From positions 395,001-459,000 of the forward strand of contig CAJNDS010002068.1 of NCBI GenBank assembly GCA_905221605.1: a stretch of 64,000 nt of DNA, in the 5' to 3' direction. Source of the stretch: Symbiodinium natans (taxonomy: Eukaryota; Sar; Dinophyceae; Suessiales; Symbiodiniaceae). The position numbers were made by a program, and so were the translations under genes. Shown here piece after piece: positions 1 to 11,200 of this stretch (the first letter of the stretch is position 1; every line of letters begins with the position of its first letter). The notes below the pieces were generated by a model that saw only the letters and a program-made list of their open reading frames with translations, was not told where the DNA came from and ran no database searches.

Positions 1-60
1 GTTTAGGGTTTAGGGTTTAGGGTTTAGGGTTTAGGGTTTAGGGTTTAGGGTCTAGGGCTT
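1..60 (+). repeat. Telomere-type heptamer array at left edge
   Basis: Seven to eight TTTAGGG units open the window. It directly abuts the last visible kinase exon (101-157, minus strand), so it probably lies in an intron rather than at a chromosome end. The G-rich strand is the plus strand here; elsewhere the C-rich strand is plus. Confidence 0.95.
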
Positions 61-100
61 CAAAATGGAGAGGCATGGTCCCCTGCAGCCGGCATGCCAC

Positions 101-3100
101 CCTTCTTCTCGTACAGCCAGTTTTCCAGCTTGAGGTCTCTGTGCACGATGCCAAGGCCTCGTCACTTGCATGGATCCAGCAAATGCCAGGGTTTAGGGTT
201 TTAGGGTTTTAGGGTGTTAGGGTTTTAGGGTTTTAGGGTTTTATGGTTTAGGATTCTGGGTTTAGGGTTTAGGGGCGCCTTCTCCGTTCATAGTCATTGG
301 CACCACAGCGGCGGCAGAAGGTACTGTAGCAGAATACATGCCTTCTTTGAGCTGCGCGAAACCAGGATGATCTTGGCTCCCGGCCGTGCAGATATCCTTG
401 ACTTTCGCGGTCACACAAAGCACGGGTTAGATTCAACCGTCGATCGAGAGCACCAACAACAAGAAGCAGTACAACAACAGTACAACAGAACACTTGTCGC
501 GCTGTCGAGTTGTTGTTGAAACTGCCGGCACAATGCTACCAGCACCAGTAAGTAGTTTGTCGGCCAATGTTCTGCATGACTTCTGTGCACTGCAGGTTTG
601 ATACGTGACCGGCCAAGAAACGGATCGCCAGCAGCATTTGCCAAATCGCTTCTGCGGCATCACGCTCTGTGAAGTGTCCTTCCCACAGCTTGCGTGGCTT
701 TGGGCACATATACTTCGGATGGCACTGCGCCTGCCGCGAGGATGCGGTCGAAGAGCTCTCCTTCGCACAAAAGCTGTCTCAGCCACTGGTAAACAGATGA
801 TCCTCGACGCTGAGCACAAAACATCATGCCTTCAACTTTGTTTGCATCAGCTGCCATTTGCAGGGTAATACCAAATTAGAATAGGGTTTCGGGGTTAGCA
901 GTATACTCATGAAGGGGCCATAACGGAATACTATTGGTAATTCTTCCGACCCCTACACTACTCTTTGCGTAAGAACCCCCAAAACATGTAAAATAGCAGT
1001 CCCTCTATTGCCCTATAAAAGTAATAGTTTTTCATATTTTTTTGGGGCGGGGGGGTTCTTAAGCAAATAGTAGTATATTATGCAGAATCTGGCCGCTGTC
1101 CTCCTTCTAGGAGCTCCATGACCAGCGTGAGTGATGCCTGCAAGCCAGTCTTTCAACTCATCCAACATCGGATGAACCCGAAACCCTAGACCCTAAACCC
1201 TAAACCTATAAACCCCAACATGATTCGTCCTTCGTCTCGTAGGCATCGACCATGCGAGCAAGGTTTGGATGGTCCACAGTGAGGAGAATCTCCACTTCCG
1301 TCTCGATCTCTTTGCCTTTCCAGGTACAAACTACCCTAAACCCTAAACCCCAAACCCTAAACCCTAAACCCTAAACCCTAAACCCTATAAACCCTAAACC
1401 GAATAACTTGAGCCCCTCCCCCGACTCGCCAAAACTTTGGCTTAAAACCTTACCCTTAAACCCGAAAACCTTGAATCAAACCCTTACCGCAATTAAACCT
1501 TTAAAACCCTAAATCACTAAACCCTTAAACCCTGAAAAACCTTGAAACCCTTGAACCCTAAACCCGAAACCCTAAACCCTAAACCCTCAAACCATTCAGC
1601 ACGTAAACCCTCACATAGGCCCTCAAACCACGTGGGCTCTGGGGCTCTGGCACTTCAACTCCGAGATGCCGCTCAGTCTGTAGGTCCTCAGCTTAGGGGA
1701 TAGGATTTAGGGTTTAGGGTTCAGGGTTTGGGTTTGGGGTTCGGGGTTTAGGGTTTAGGGTTTAGGGTTTAGGGTTTAGGGTTTAGGGTTTAGGGTTTAG
1801 GGTTTAGGGTTTAGGGTTTAGGGTTTAGGTTTAGGGTTTAGGGTTTTTAGACCCTCTGAATAAGGTCCCTGTTTAAGAGAGCCAGAAGAGGGTTAAGAAG
1901 GGCTCCTTTTTCAGCGCCCCCTTACCTAGGACAGCTCCCCAAACCCCCCCGAGGGCTTGAGAGGGTCTTTGTAGCTCGGGGTTCAGGGTTTAGAGTTTTA
2001 GGGTTTTAGGGGTTTAGGGTGTTAGGGATTTGGCTTTTAGGGCTCAGGGTTTGGGGTTCCAGGGTTTGGGGTTTAGGGTTCAGGGTTTAGGGTTTAGCCA
2101 GAAGCCCCCACAACGCAGCAACCTAAACTCCGCAACCAAGAGTCCTTGTAGACCATCGTTCAAAATCCGCTTTGCTACTACTATGACTCTCTCTTACTAT
2201 AACGGGAATGAAGGAGGGGGGGGGGGTGGCAAATCTTAAGGGGTTTCCAACCTCTACTTGGAGGTTCATGGTACTTGATAACCAGCTACAACTGTACTTA
2301 CAACCCACTTATCAGCCCCTTCAGTGCCTAATATGGTTCTAAGTACAGTAAGAAGTACAGCTATAGTCTAGCTGGGTAATATGTACGATGAACCTCGAAG
2401 TAGACCTTTAAGGCCCGCACTTGGCGGCAAACGCGCGCTTCTTGTGGCAGTGGCGGCTGCGCACCAGCCAGACCTGGCGACCGCGGATTTCAACGCCACG
2501 TAATTCGTTTAGGGTTTAGGGTTTAGGGTTTAGGGTTTAGGGTTTAGGGTTTAGGGTTTAGGGTTTTTGGTTTAGGGTTTAGGGTTTAGGGGTTTAGGGG
2601 TTTAGGGGTTTAGGGGTTTAGGGGTTTAGGGGTTTAGGGGTTTAGGGGTTTAGGGGTTTAGGTGTTTAGGGGTTTAGGGGTTTAGGGGTTTAGGGGTTTA
2701 GGGGTTTAGGGGTTTAGGGGTTTAGGGGTTTAGGGGTTTAGGGGTTTAGGGGTTTAGGGGTTTAGGGGTTTAGGGGTTTAGGGGTTTAGGGGTTTAGGGG
2801 TTTAACTGAGGAAGTCCATAGCTATAGCATGGTTGACAACAAAGGTATGATGACCTTGCAAACTGCCAGGACCCTCGCTGACCATACTCTAAACTGACCC
2901 CTAAACCCAAACCCCCTGCCCAACACCCCGCCCCCGAGGACCAAAACACAACTTCACGTGCAAGCTTTCAAGCACTCGGAAAGAACCAACGTAGAATAAA
3001 CCTGTGTCGTTTGCTTGTCCTGTTTCAGGTGGGGGCAGGCGTGGGGAGACAGAGAGAGAGAGAGAGAGACAGAGAGAGAGAGACAGAGAGAGAGAGAGAG

Positions 3101-5633
3101 ATCGCGACAGAGAGGGAGAGAGAGAGAGAGAGAGAGAAAGATCGCGACAGAGAGGGAGAGAGAGAGAGAGAGAAAGAGAGAGCGAGAGAAAGAGAGAGCG
3201 AGCGAGAATTGTGCAACGTTGGGCGTGCGCAGCGAGAGCGGCGTAAGCGTGGCGGGGGGGGGGGGGCCTTGGGGCTGCATTGGGAAGCTTCAAAGCCCCG
3301 CTTTGAAGGAATGCCCATCGATGGGCCATTGACCACCATTGACGGCATGACATTCTATGAAACAAGTCTGACAAGAGGGTGGGGGTCTTGCGGGGGGTAG
3401 GGGTCAAAGCACCAGAGGACAGGAGGACCAGAGGACCGGGGCCGGGGGGGTTCGCCAACCTCACCAAGAAAAACAAGCCTTTGCCAAGCTCAGGAAAGAA
3501 GAAAACACTGGGCCCAAAAATCCCTAAACTCTAACCACTAAACCCTAAACCCTAAACCCCTTAAGAGACCTCCAAAAACCCAAAGGATGCCGCCCCTCAG
3601 TTTTGGTGCCGCACCCCGACCTGGCCATTTGCGCCACTCCCCAGCACGTGGTTCTTGTCCACCTCTGGGTTTGGGGTTTAGGGTTTAGGGTTTAGGGGTT
3701 TAGGGGTTTAGGGGTTTAGGGGTTTAGGGGTTTAGGGGTTTAGGGGTTTAGGGGTTTAGGGGTTTCGGGGTTTCGGGGTTTAGGGTTTAGGGTTAGGGGT
3801 TTTAGGGGTTTTAGGGGTTAGGGGTGAGGGGAGAGGTTTGAGGCCCCTGGGCGACGTGCGCTAAGGGGAGCTTTTGCAACTTTAAATGAGGTATCAGGGG
3901 ACTGCCAGGGTGCCACCCATGAAACACATTGTACTGCTGCCCAGCACGAAGCAGGCCCCCGAACCCTCAACCCGAAACCCTAAACCCTAAACCCGAAACC
4001 CGAAACCCTAAACCGTTTCCTACGCACGCGTCTAGGTCGTACTCGGTCTCCCCGACCCACCTCGTAGTCCTGCTCCAATTTTCGCTCCTGAAGTCTCGTG
4101 AAGATCTAGGTTCTCAGGGCTTCGGGATGTTTAGGGTTTAGGGTGTAGGGTTTAGGGTTTAAGGGTTTAAGGGTTTAAGGGTTTAAGGGTTTAAGGGTTT
4201 AAGGGTTTAAGGGTTTAAGGGTTTAAGGGTTTAAGGGTTTAAGGGTTTAAGGGTTTAAGGGTTTAAGGGCTTAAGGGGTTAAGGGTTTAAGGGTTTAAGG
4301 GTTTAAGGGTTTAAGGGTTTAAGGGCTTAAGGGTTTAAGGGCTTAAGGGTTTAAGGGTTTAAGGGTTTAAGGGTTTAAGGGTTTAAGGGTTTAAGGGTTT
4401 AAGGGTTTAAGGGTTTAGGGTTTAGGGTTTAGGATTTAGAGGGTAGAGGGTTAAGGGTTAAGGGTTAAGGGTTTAAGGGTTTAAGGGTTTAAGGGTTTAA
4501 GGGTTTAAGGGTTTAAGGGTTTAGGGCTTAGGGTTTAGGATTTAGAGGGTAGAGGGTTAAGGGTTAAGGGTTTAGGGTTTAGAGGGTTAAGGGTTAAGGG
4601 TTTAGGGTTTAGCGTATAGGGCTGAGGGACGTTCAACATCCTTTAGGCTTTAGGGTCCTAGGGATTCCCAGCCTCGAGAACGGGCCCCCACGTGGGGGTC
4701 TCCGAAATTAGGGTTTCGGGTTAGGGTTTAGGGTTTCGGGTTTCGGGTTTGGGGTTTAGGGTTTAGGGCTCAGGGTTTAGGGTTTAGGGTTTAGGGTTTA
4801 GGGTTTGGGGTTTAGGGTTTAGGGTTCAGGGTTTAGGATTTAGGGTTTAAGGTTTAGGGTTTAGGGTTTAGGTAAACCCCCACATCAGTCCTCGAACCTG
4901 TGGTAGCGCCCTCGCGAGCACACCCGGCCCACCATCATCTCGGCTCTGTCCGACGCGCCCTGGATGTCTACCTCCGTGAAATGTGCCTAAACACCCCTAA
5001 ACCCTAAACCCTAAACCCCGGCTCTGAAGCTTTGAGATCGAGCTGCCCTCATACCCTACAACGAAAACTTGAAGAAGGCTGAACCAAGCCGTGGGGAAAT
5101 AGGAGCGCGCGACCTTAGGGGTTTAGGGTTTAGGGTTTAGGGTTTAGGGTTTAGGGTTTAGGGTTTAGGGTTTAGGGTTTAGGGTTTAGGGTTTAGGGTT
5201 TAGGGTTTAGGGTTTAGGGTTTAGGGTTTAGGGTTTAGAGTTCAGGGTTTGGGGTTTAGGGTTTAGGGTTTATGCCCCGATAAAACCCTTTAAGGGATCC
5301 TTCGGGTTGACTAATTCCCTGAAGCCTGCGACCGAACAGGCAGAGTCTTCATCCTGCCCTCATTCTACCCCTGCCCCCTAAACCCTCAACCCTAAACCCT
5401 AAACATTAAACCCTAAACCCTAAACCCCTAAACCCTAAAGCCTAAACCCTAAACCCTTATACATGGACCAAGGACTACAGTTACCCTGCGCCCTATAAAC
5501 CCTAAGCCCTCGTAAACCCAAACCCTAAACCCTAAACCCTAAATCCTTAACTTTCGTAAACCTGGTCCAGTCCAGCAGCCTTCTCTGGTGCAGGGACTGC
5601 CAAGCGATTTGCGGATTTAGGTGCCGCGGCCAT
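101..5633 (-). CDS. Ser/Thr protein kinase (CDPK/CAMK-like), multi-exon, 3' end outside window
   Basis: Exons chained by phase, in coding order: 5562-5633 (start MAAAPKSANR, ends GLDQ), 4891-4971, 4061-4105, 3621-3662, 2419-2473, 1230-1315, 1101-1137, 731-760, 610-678, 101-157. Kinase landmarks appear in order: glycine loop LGSGANGQ; VWLVRSR with the invariant Lys in FAAK; the alpha-C segment TEVEILLTVDHPNL; hinge LVMELLEGG; ELFDRI; GHFTERDAAEAIWQMLL; catalytic loop HRDLKLENW. DFG and the C-lobe lie beyond the left edge. Exons are 30-86 nt and all listed junctions between 4971 and 101 keep phase. One or more exons may be missing between 5562 and 4971. Donors are GT (5562, 4061, 3621, 610, 101), GC (2419, 731) and GA (4891, 1230, 1101); acceptors are AG, mostly AG|G. 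Seven of nine introns contain telomere-type repeats. The start has a TTTAG just upstream, a possible trans-splice acceptor. The kinase class is inferred from GGELFDRI and FTERDAA; no EF-hands are visible. Confidence 0.85.
1698..1848 (+). repeat. Interstitial telomeric array in kinase intron
   Basis: TTTAGGG units, about 15 near-perfect from 1745, with degenerate edges. It sits inside the 1316-2418 kinase intron. Further CCCTAAA stretches at 1183-1219 and 1330-1398 lie in the same gene in the opposite orientation. Confidence 0.9.
2252..2404. mobile_element. MITE-like element, about 153 bp, imperfect terminal inverted repeats
   Basis: The left end CTCTACTTGGAGGTTCATGG and the right end, read in reverse as TCTACTTCGAGGTTCATCG, pair over about 25 bp; subterminal CCAGCTA and CTGTACTT motifs recur on both arms. 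There is no coding capacity. It lies in the kinase intron between exons 2473 and 3621. No clear target duplication was seen. Confidence 0.6.
2508..2804 (+). repeat. TTTAGGG array changing to a GGGGTTTA octamer array
   Basis: About ten TTTAGGG units (2508-2584) switch sharply to nearly pure TTTAGGGG octamers (2585-2804). One unit carries TGTTTAGG. The sharp switch and the local purity point to slippage or unequal exchange rather than telomerase addition. Confidence 0.92.
3050..3210 (+). repeat. (GA)n microsatellite, interrupted
   Basis: GAGAGA tracts with GACA and ATCGCGACAGAGAGGGA interruptions. The interruption is itself duplicated (3101-3120 and 3140-3160), so the tract grew by block duplication. 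Long frames here are low-complexity Arg/Glu or Ser/Leu and are not genes. Confidence 0.9.
4131..4620 (+). repeat. GGGTTTAA octamer array with duplicated blocks
   Basis: About 35 GGGTTTAA octamers, then a block with GGATTTAGAGGGTAGAGGG that recurs at 4430-4460 and 4528-4560. It occupies the kinase intron 4106-4890. The octamer is a homogenised variant of the telomere heptamer. Confidence 0.9.
5116..5271 (+). repeat. TTTAGGG array, near perfect
   Basis: More than 18 tandem TTTAGGG units ending in a few variants, inside the first visible kinase intron (4972-5561). CCCTAAA stretches follow at 5376-5456 in the opposite orientation. Confidence 0.93.
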
Positions 5634-6060
5634 GGCTCTAAACTCCAAAAGGCTATGTGCAAAGTCTCTTCAGGCGAGTAATAGGGGCCTGAATAGTTAG
5701 AGCAGGGTTTCGGGGGGCTATTCGAGTATAATGATTCGTAATTATTCCGACCTCTCGAGTAGCTGTTCGAGTGGGCAAAAACGAACCTGGAACGAACTGG
5801 AGGGCTGCAAGTCAGGGAGATTTTCAACTCGCAGTTGTACCGAAAGTGTTGGTACTCTTGGTGATGAACTGCGGCGTGCTTGAACCTTGTGTGACTGCTG
5901 ATAAGGGCTAGGGCTTAGGGTTAGGGTTTAGGGTTTAGGGTGTAGGGTGTAGGGTTTAGGGTTTAGGGTTTAGGGTTTAGGGTGTAGGGTTTAGGGGTTA
6001 GGGTTTAGGGTTTAGGAGGGGCTGAACCTCTGGGATCATCCTGAGAAAGCGATTCTTATT
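5634..6060. other. 5' flank of kinase gene
   Basis: No supported gene. Holds a diverged copy of a dispersed element near 5690-5760 (ATTATTCCGACC motif) and a TTTAGGG array at 5908-6015. Confidence 0.4.
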
Positions 6061-6146
6061 ACAGGGTTCTTAAGGGCGGGGCTTTCAAGGTATGTAACCC
6101 AAGGATCCCCCACTACTCCCTAAGGCCCCTCCCTTAAGAACCCTGT
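6061..6146. mobile_element. 86-bp MITE with TATT target duplication
   Basis: The terminal inverted repeats ACAGGGTTCTTAAGGG match perfectly for 16 bp and continue with one mismatch (GCGGGGC against GAGGGGCC). The element is flanked by TATT on both sides (6057-6060 and 6147-6150). No coding capacity. The 4-bp duplication and short TIR suggest a cut-and-paste transposon derivative of unknown superfamily. Confidence 0.8.
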
Positions 6147-6501
6147 TATTGACACTCTCTGTTGAGTCATTCGAGGGCTCAACAGCTCGGGCTGAGGATG
6201 TCTTTAGGGCTACAGGGCTCCAGTGATGAACCTCCGAAATGAAACGGCAAACCAGACATGCCCAACACGAAGGAATAGGGGGCATTTCCCAAAATAGAGG
6301 GTACCCCGTTTAGACCCCTAATAGAAGAGAAGCCCCTTAAAGGGGCCCCAAAAAGGGTAGCCCTATTTCCGGAAACCCGCAAAACTCCCAAAGCCGATGG
6401 AAGCTGGCACGAATTCTGGAAACGTTGGGTAGGGGCCAGGCACGACCCTCTTCACCGAAGGAGGTATAAGTTCATCTCGGCTGGTCTTCTTTGTGCCGAC
6501 C

Positions 6502-6657
6502 TCATGGCAGCAAACTGGCGCCAACAACACCAGCACAAGAAGGAACGGTGCCGTAGATGACTGCCTGTGCTAAGCATGCCATTCGCAGATGTCCGCAGCT
6601 ACCAATGGTCACTTTCCAAGAGCTTTCTGGCACTGCGGGAGGGACAACGCCTGCCAT
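6502..6657 (-). CDS. Candidate first exon, small hydrophobic protein
   Basis: Open frame from ATG at 6657 (MAGVVPPAVPESSW) to TGA at 6502, about 51 codons, ending in a hydrophobic stretch (AVIYGTVPSCAGVVGASLL) that could span a membrane. Composition is protein-like, but no family is recognised and it may instead be spliced. Strand and start are inferred from openness only. Confidence 0.3.
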   Translation of the reverse strand: MAGVVPPAVPESSWKVTIGSCGHLRMACLAQAVIYGTVPSCAGVVGASLLP

Positions 6658-7089
6658 TTTGGACCCGGGGGCAGAACGTCGTCGATGTGTCAGGAGCCCT
6701 AAAACCTTTAAACCCTAAACCGACCCTAAACCCTGAACCCTCAACCCTAAACCCCCAGAGGCTACGCCAGTGGGGCCTGGCACAACAGGGTGAGGAATAG
6801 TTTTGCCTCAACATGTTGAGGCGTGGGTCCGGCTTGAGGTCTGGGGTAAGGTTCAGGGCTTGTGGAGTCTAGCGAAGGGTTCGGTGGCCCAAATGTGGAA
6901 TCTCCCCGGAAAGCACAAAGGGAGGGGGGAGAGGGGGAGAGGGCGGAGGGGGGGGGTGGGCCCTAAACCCTAAACCCTAAACCCTAAACCCTAAACCGTG
7001 GGGGCAGGCCTTTGAAGCATTAAGCTGCGGGTTGCAGGTTCTGAGGCACAGAAGGTATGGTCGAAGGTTTGCGGTTTTCAGGGTTTGAA

Positions 7090-8102
7090 CTACACAAGTG
7101 GTAGCCCTGTAGGTGGTGAGATCCTGGCGATGTCCGAGGTCAACTTGGCCAAGTCAGCACAAAGTGCACCTGCACAGTTGCTCTGAAGAGCCCTTCCGAG
7201 AATGGAAAGACAAGCCTCAAAGTTCTTGCGCACTGACGATACTGCTGCTGCGGCTGCTACGAATGCTGCTCCTGCTAAGCGGACCCACCACAACAGCGAC
7301 TTCTTCTTGCTGCCACAGGTTCCACGGAGCATTTCTACTGACTTGCTACTGTTGTGAACACGCTACAGACGCTGCTACTTCTCCCACTGCGCTTGCAGCA
7401 CGTTTCCCTGAAGGACCGCTTGGAAAGCTCGAAACCCGCATCTGACCCTTCAAACACTGAGCCCGGCACCGGCCAAGAACCCATCGACGTTGTTCACAAA
7501 GATGCGCATGCTCGAAGCCCCAAATAGCTAGCCTAACGAAACCTAACGCCTTGAAACACCTGAACTCAACCCCGCAGCTTGAACAAAACACACTTGCAGC
7601 CCGAAGGCAAAGAGTCCATCATGACCAGTCACCTCAACGGGGTTTATCCCCCCCCCTCGGCCCTGAAACCTTCTGAGCCTCAAAGCTCCTAGAACAGCCT
7701 TCGGAGCCGGAGCAGGCAAGGTGAGAGGTCTCCAGGGAGGTGCGCTGATAGATTCGTGCGTCTGCCATGATTCAAAGCCTACTGACATGAGGCATCTTGC
7801 TTTGTCCCTGAACTCTCAGGGCCTACCAGTCTTCATGGGCTTTGCAGCGTATTCCTGTGACGTGCCAGAAGATCGTGAATCCGAAGCCCTAAACCCTAAA
7901 CCCTAAGCCCTAAACCCTAAACCCTAAGCCCTAAACCCTAAACCCTAAACCCTAAACCCTTCAAAAAGTCGGGGGACTCCTCACCATCTCCGGTGCATCG
8001 GCTACAGCCTGGCACAGCACCTCGGGGAGCTCGCGGCCAGCCTCCGGAGCTGGCGAGGGTTTAGGGTTTAGGGTTGAGGGTTTAGGGCTTAGGGCTTAGG
8101 GC

Positions 8103-8148
<46 letters not shown>

Positions 8149-8151
8149 GAT

Positions 8152-8190
<39 letters not shown>

Positions 8191-8193
8191 GAT

Positions 8194-8232
<39 letters not shown>

Positions 8233-8242
8233 GCTTGAGGCT

Positions 8243-8281
<39 letters not shown>

Positions 8282-11200
8282 GGTTTAGGGTTTAGGGTTC
8301 AGGGTTTAGGTTCTTGCGCTTCTCTTTTCTTTTCTTTTTTTTTTTGGGGGGGGGGGGGGTCTGTACAATCTCAGCTCTACCCCAAGATGCTGCTCCGCAC
8401 CGCCTGGTGACAAAACGCCATGATAATGAAATTCCATGACATAACCGAGCAGAATAGCGACTGAGACATAGCGTCGCAGACTGGGACCACAAACCCTAAA
8501 CCCCAAACCCCAAGCCCTAAGCCCTAAACCCTAAGCCCTAGGCCCTAACCCAAAAACCCTAAGCCCAACCTCGAGCATCTTGCCGAGGCTATTCATCAAA
8601 GAGGCCGTGTCGAGCGCGCCTTCCAGATCACGAGGTCTGGGACCGAGAGGGCTTCAGTAACTTCCAAAGGCGAACCGCAAACCAACGAATTCGAGTCAGG
8701 AGAGAAAGATGAACATCTTTTTCTAAAGCAGAGTACATAGCTGCTTACGACCTTATGCCTCAGGCCAGAGCCAAGTTCCCAAACTCAGAGCTGAGGCATC
8801 AAGGACGGGATCGAGGTTGTTGAAGGCTCAAAACCTGAATCGTTAAGCATGAGGCGCCTACTTTCGGCTGGCCCCACCTCCCGCCGCTCCGTCCGCACCC
8901 TTGGCCGCATGTGAAGTCACATTCGGAAGCCTCACAGAAAAGCAGAAGGAGAGCCCCAAAATGAATCGCCCCCCTGGGCCGAACCTATGTCGACTACGAC
9001 CTAACACAAAGCGGGAGCCAAATGGGCAGTTCTCTACATGACTGTCGCCTTTGGGGGGAAGTACCCGTACAGAAAAGGCTCCGTGCTCGAGTAGAGATAT
9101 CCAAGAAAGGGGCCCTATGCTCGAAGAACTCCACTCTGAGTGAAGAGGCCGGCGCCAATGCTTGCAGATGCCCTATGTATGATACAGCATGGGTTTCGGG
9201 CTCACAGAGGTTCTTGTTGAACACGAAAGCATGTGACCATGGTGGTCAACCCTGCCCAAGTCTCAAGGTGTGGAGCCTGGCTGGCAGCAGTGTAGCCAGC
9301 ACCTGGCAAGAACCTACTTGGGGCTTCACTTCCTCCTAAATCTCATAGCGGCACTGCCGAGAGGATGATGCTCACCACAATGCGCAGTGCTTCATGCGAT
9401 TGGTGCAAAGCCGCAGCAACCATCACTAAGCCCTAAATGAACCCAAAACCCTAAACCTTTACCTGGTCAAGCAGCAGCAAACTGCGCGCAGAAGATTTGT
9501 AGAGACAGTGTCTGCTCCCAGGGTATCTGCGTGCTGAGTGTCTTTCTGGGAGTTTACGATCGTAAGGGACCCCCAATATAAACCCCAAACAGTAGGTTCC
9601 CCTTATCATCAGGGACCTCATCCATAAGTTACCGAAGCCAAGATACGATGGTGGTTGACATCCTCTTGCACAACTGCAGGCTGTAGGCTACTCCCAACGA
9701 GGTGCGCCCCAAGAGCAACAAGAGCTATGAGTACCGCTGATATGCAGGCAGGGCAAAAGCTGACTTAAGGCTGCATCACAGACTAGAAGCACAGATGGCT
9801 CGTGCGTGATTTGCCAAGAAGTTTGCTTTCTCAGGAGACCCCCTAAACCCTAAACCCTAAACCCTAAACCCTAAACCCCGGAGGTCGATCAGCATGGGGA
9901 GGAGAGGTAGAGTGGAAACCCAAGAGAAACCATCCTGGGCTCGAAGGAGTCCCTCGAGCAAAGCAGCTTGGATTGTTGTGTTGCCATGTTGAGACTTGCT
10001 TTGTAGGTTTGGGATTTTCTGCGAATCCCCTTCTGGGACGTTGCTCTGGGCTTCTGCAGAGACCACTGAGTGCATGGGTGGGTCTCTTTCCGACACTTCA
10101 ACAGCCCCAACCCTAAACCCTAAACCCTAAACCCTAAACCCTAAACATCCGAGTGGGCCAACCTGGTCCAGGGTGCCGGTCAGCAGGGCCTTCTGCAGTG
10201 CGGCCTTGCAGGTGGCCCTGAGCTGTGGAGCTGTTGGGGTTTAGGGTTTAGGGTTTAGGGTTTGGGGTTTAGGGTTTAGGGTTTAGGGTTTAGGGTAGGG
10301 TTTAGGGTCATTTAGTATTCAGCTATCTCTGGATAAAGCATGCGAATGCATCACAACACAGAGGCGTATGGTCCTCTCGACGATTTTGTTGGTACCCTCA
10401 ACTTACAGATGGTGTGCGTAACCGGGCGCCCCACGCACAGGCCCCCTAGTTTCTTAGCTCTGCGGGCTTCACGTTTCAGTCTCCGTTTGGGATTCAGGGA
10501 TGCTGAGCAGGAGGATGCCATAATCGCGGGGACGATGCCATAGCGAGAGGAGGATTCATGCTAAGCTCGGCGGCACCGCGCACCGGCGCAAGGCAAGGGG
10601 GGGGGGGGGGGGGAGGGGGGATCACACTCTCTGTGGTTTGATAGTGATCTAGATACCCCTAGCGAAACAGGATGTATAAGGATAATGATGCTGGCAATGC
10701 CAGTGTCCTTTTGAGGTACTTGCACCACATAAGTCACGAAACCGGCCCTGAAGACCCTTACTTGAATTTAGGTGTAGGGTCTAGGGTCTAGGGTTAGGGT
10801 TTAGGGTTTATAGGCTTTAGGGTTTATAGGCTTTAGGCTTTAGGGTTTAGGGTTTAGGGTTTAGGGTTTAGGGTTTAGGGTTCAGGGCGTTTAGGGTTTA
10901 GGGGTGAGAGAACGACCACGCGGCAACATGTGAGGGTCGGGCCAGGATGCGCAGCTCTCTGCGTCCAGCTGCTTCTCTGCAGGCGGTGCCTCCGACGTGT
11001 CTTTGCCTCGATGTGGGGGTTGAGGGTTTAGGGTTTCATGGTCCCTTATATGGGCCCTGAAAAGGGGGACCCCTTATGTACCCCTTTAAAATCCGAGACA
11101 ACCCCAAGGGCCCATACTTCAGAACCCGTTAAAGAAGGTAAGGGACCATATGAAGGGCCCATGTCACTTAGAATCCCAAAGTCCTAAACCCTAAACCCTA

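Noticed and set aside
1-60. Chromosome end
   Set aside because: Kinase exons continue on both sides of such arrays and the gene is cut by the window edge, so this is interstitial.
2901-3476. Ser/Leu-rich and Arg/Glu-rich frames on both strands
   Set aside because: Product of the (GA)n tract; open in several frames on both strands, with no domain.
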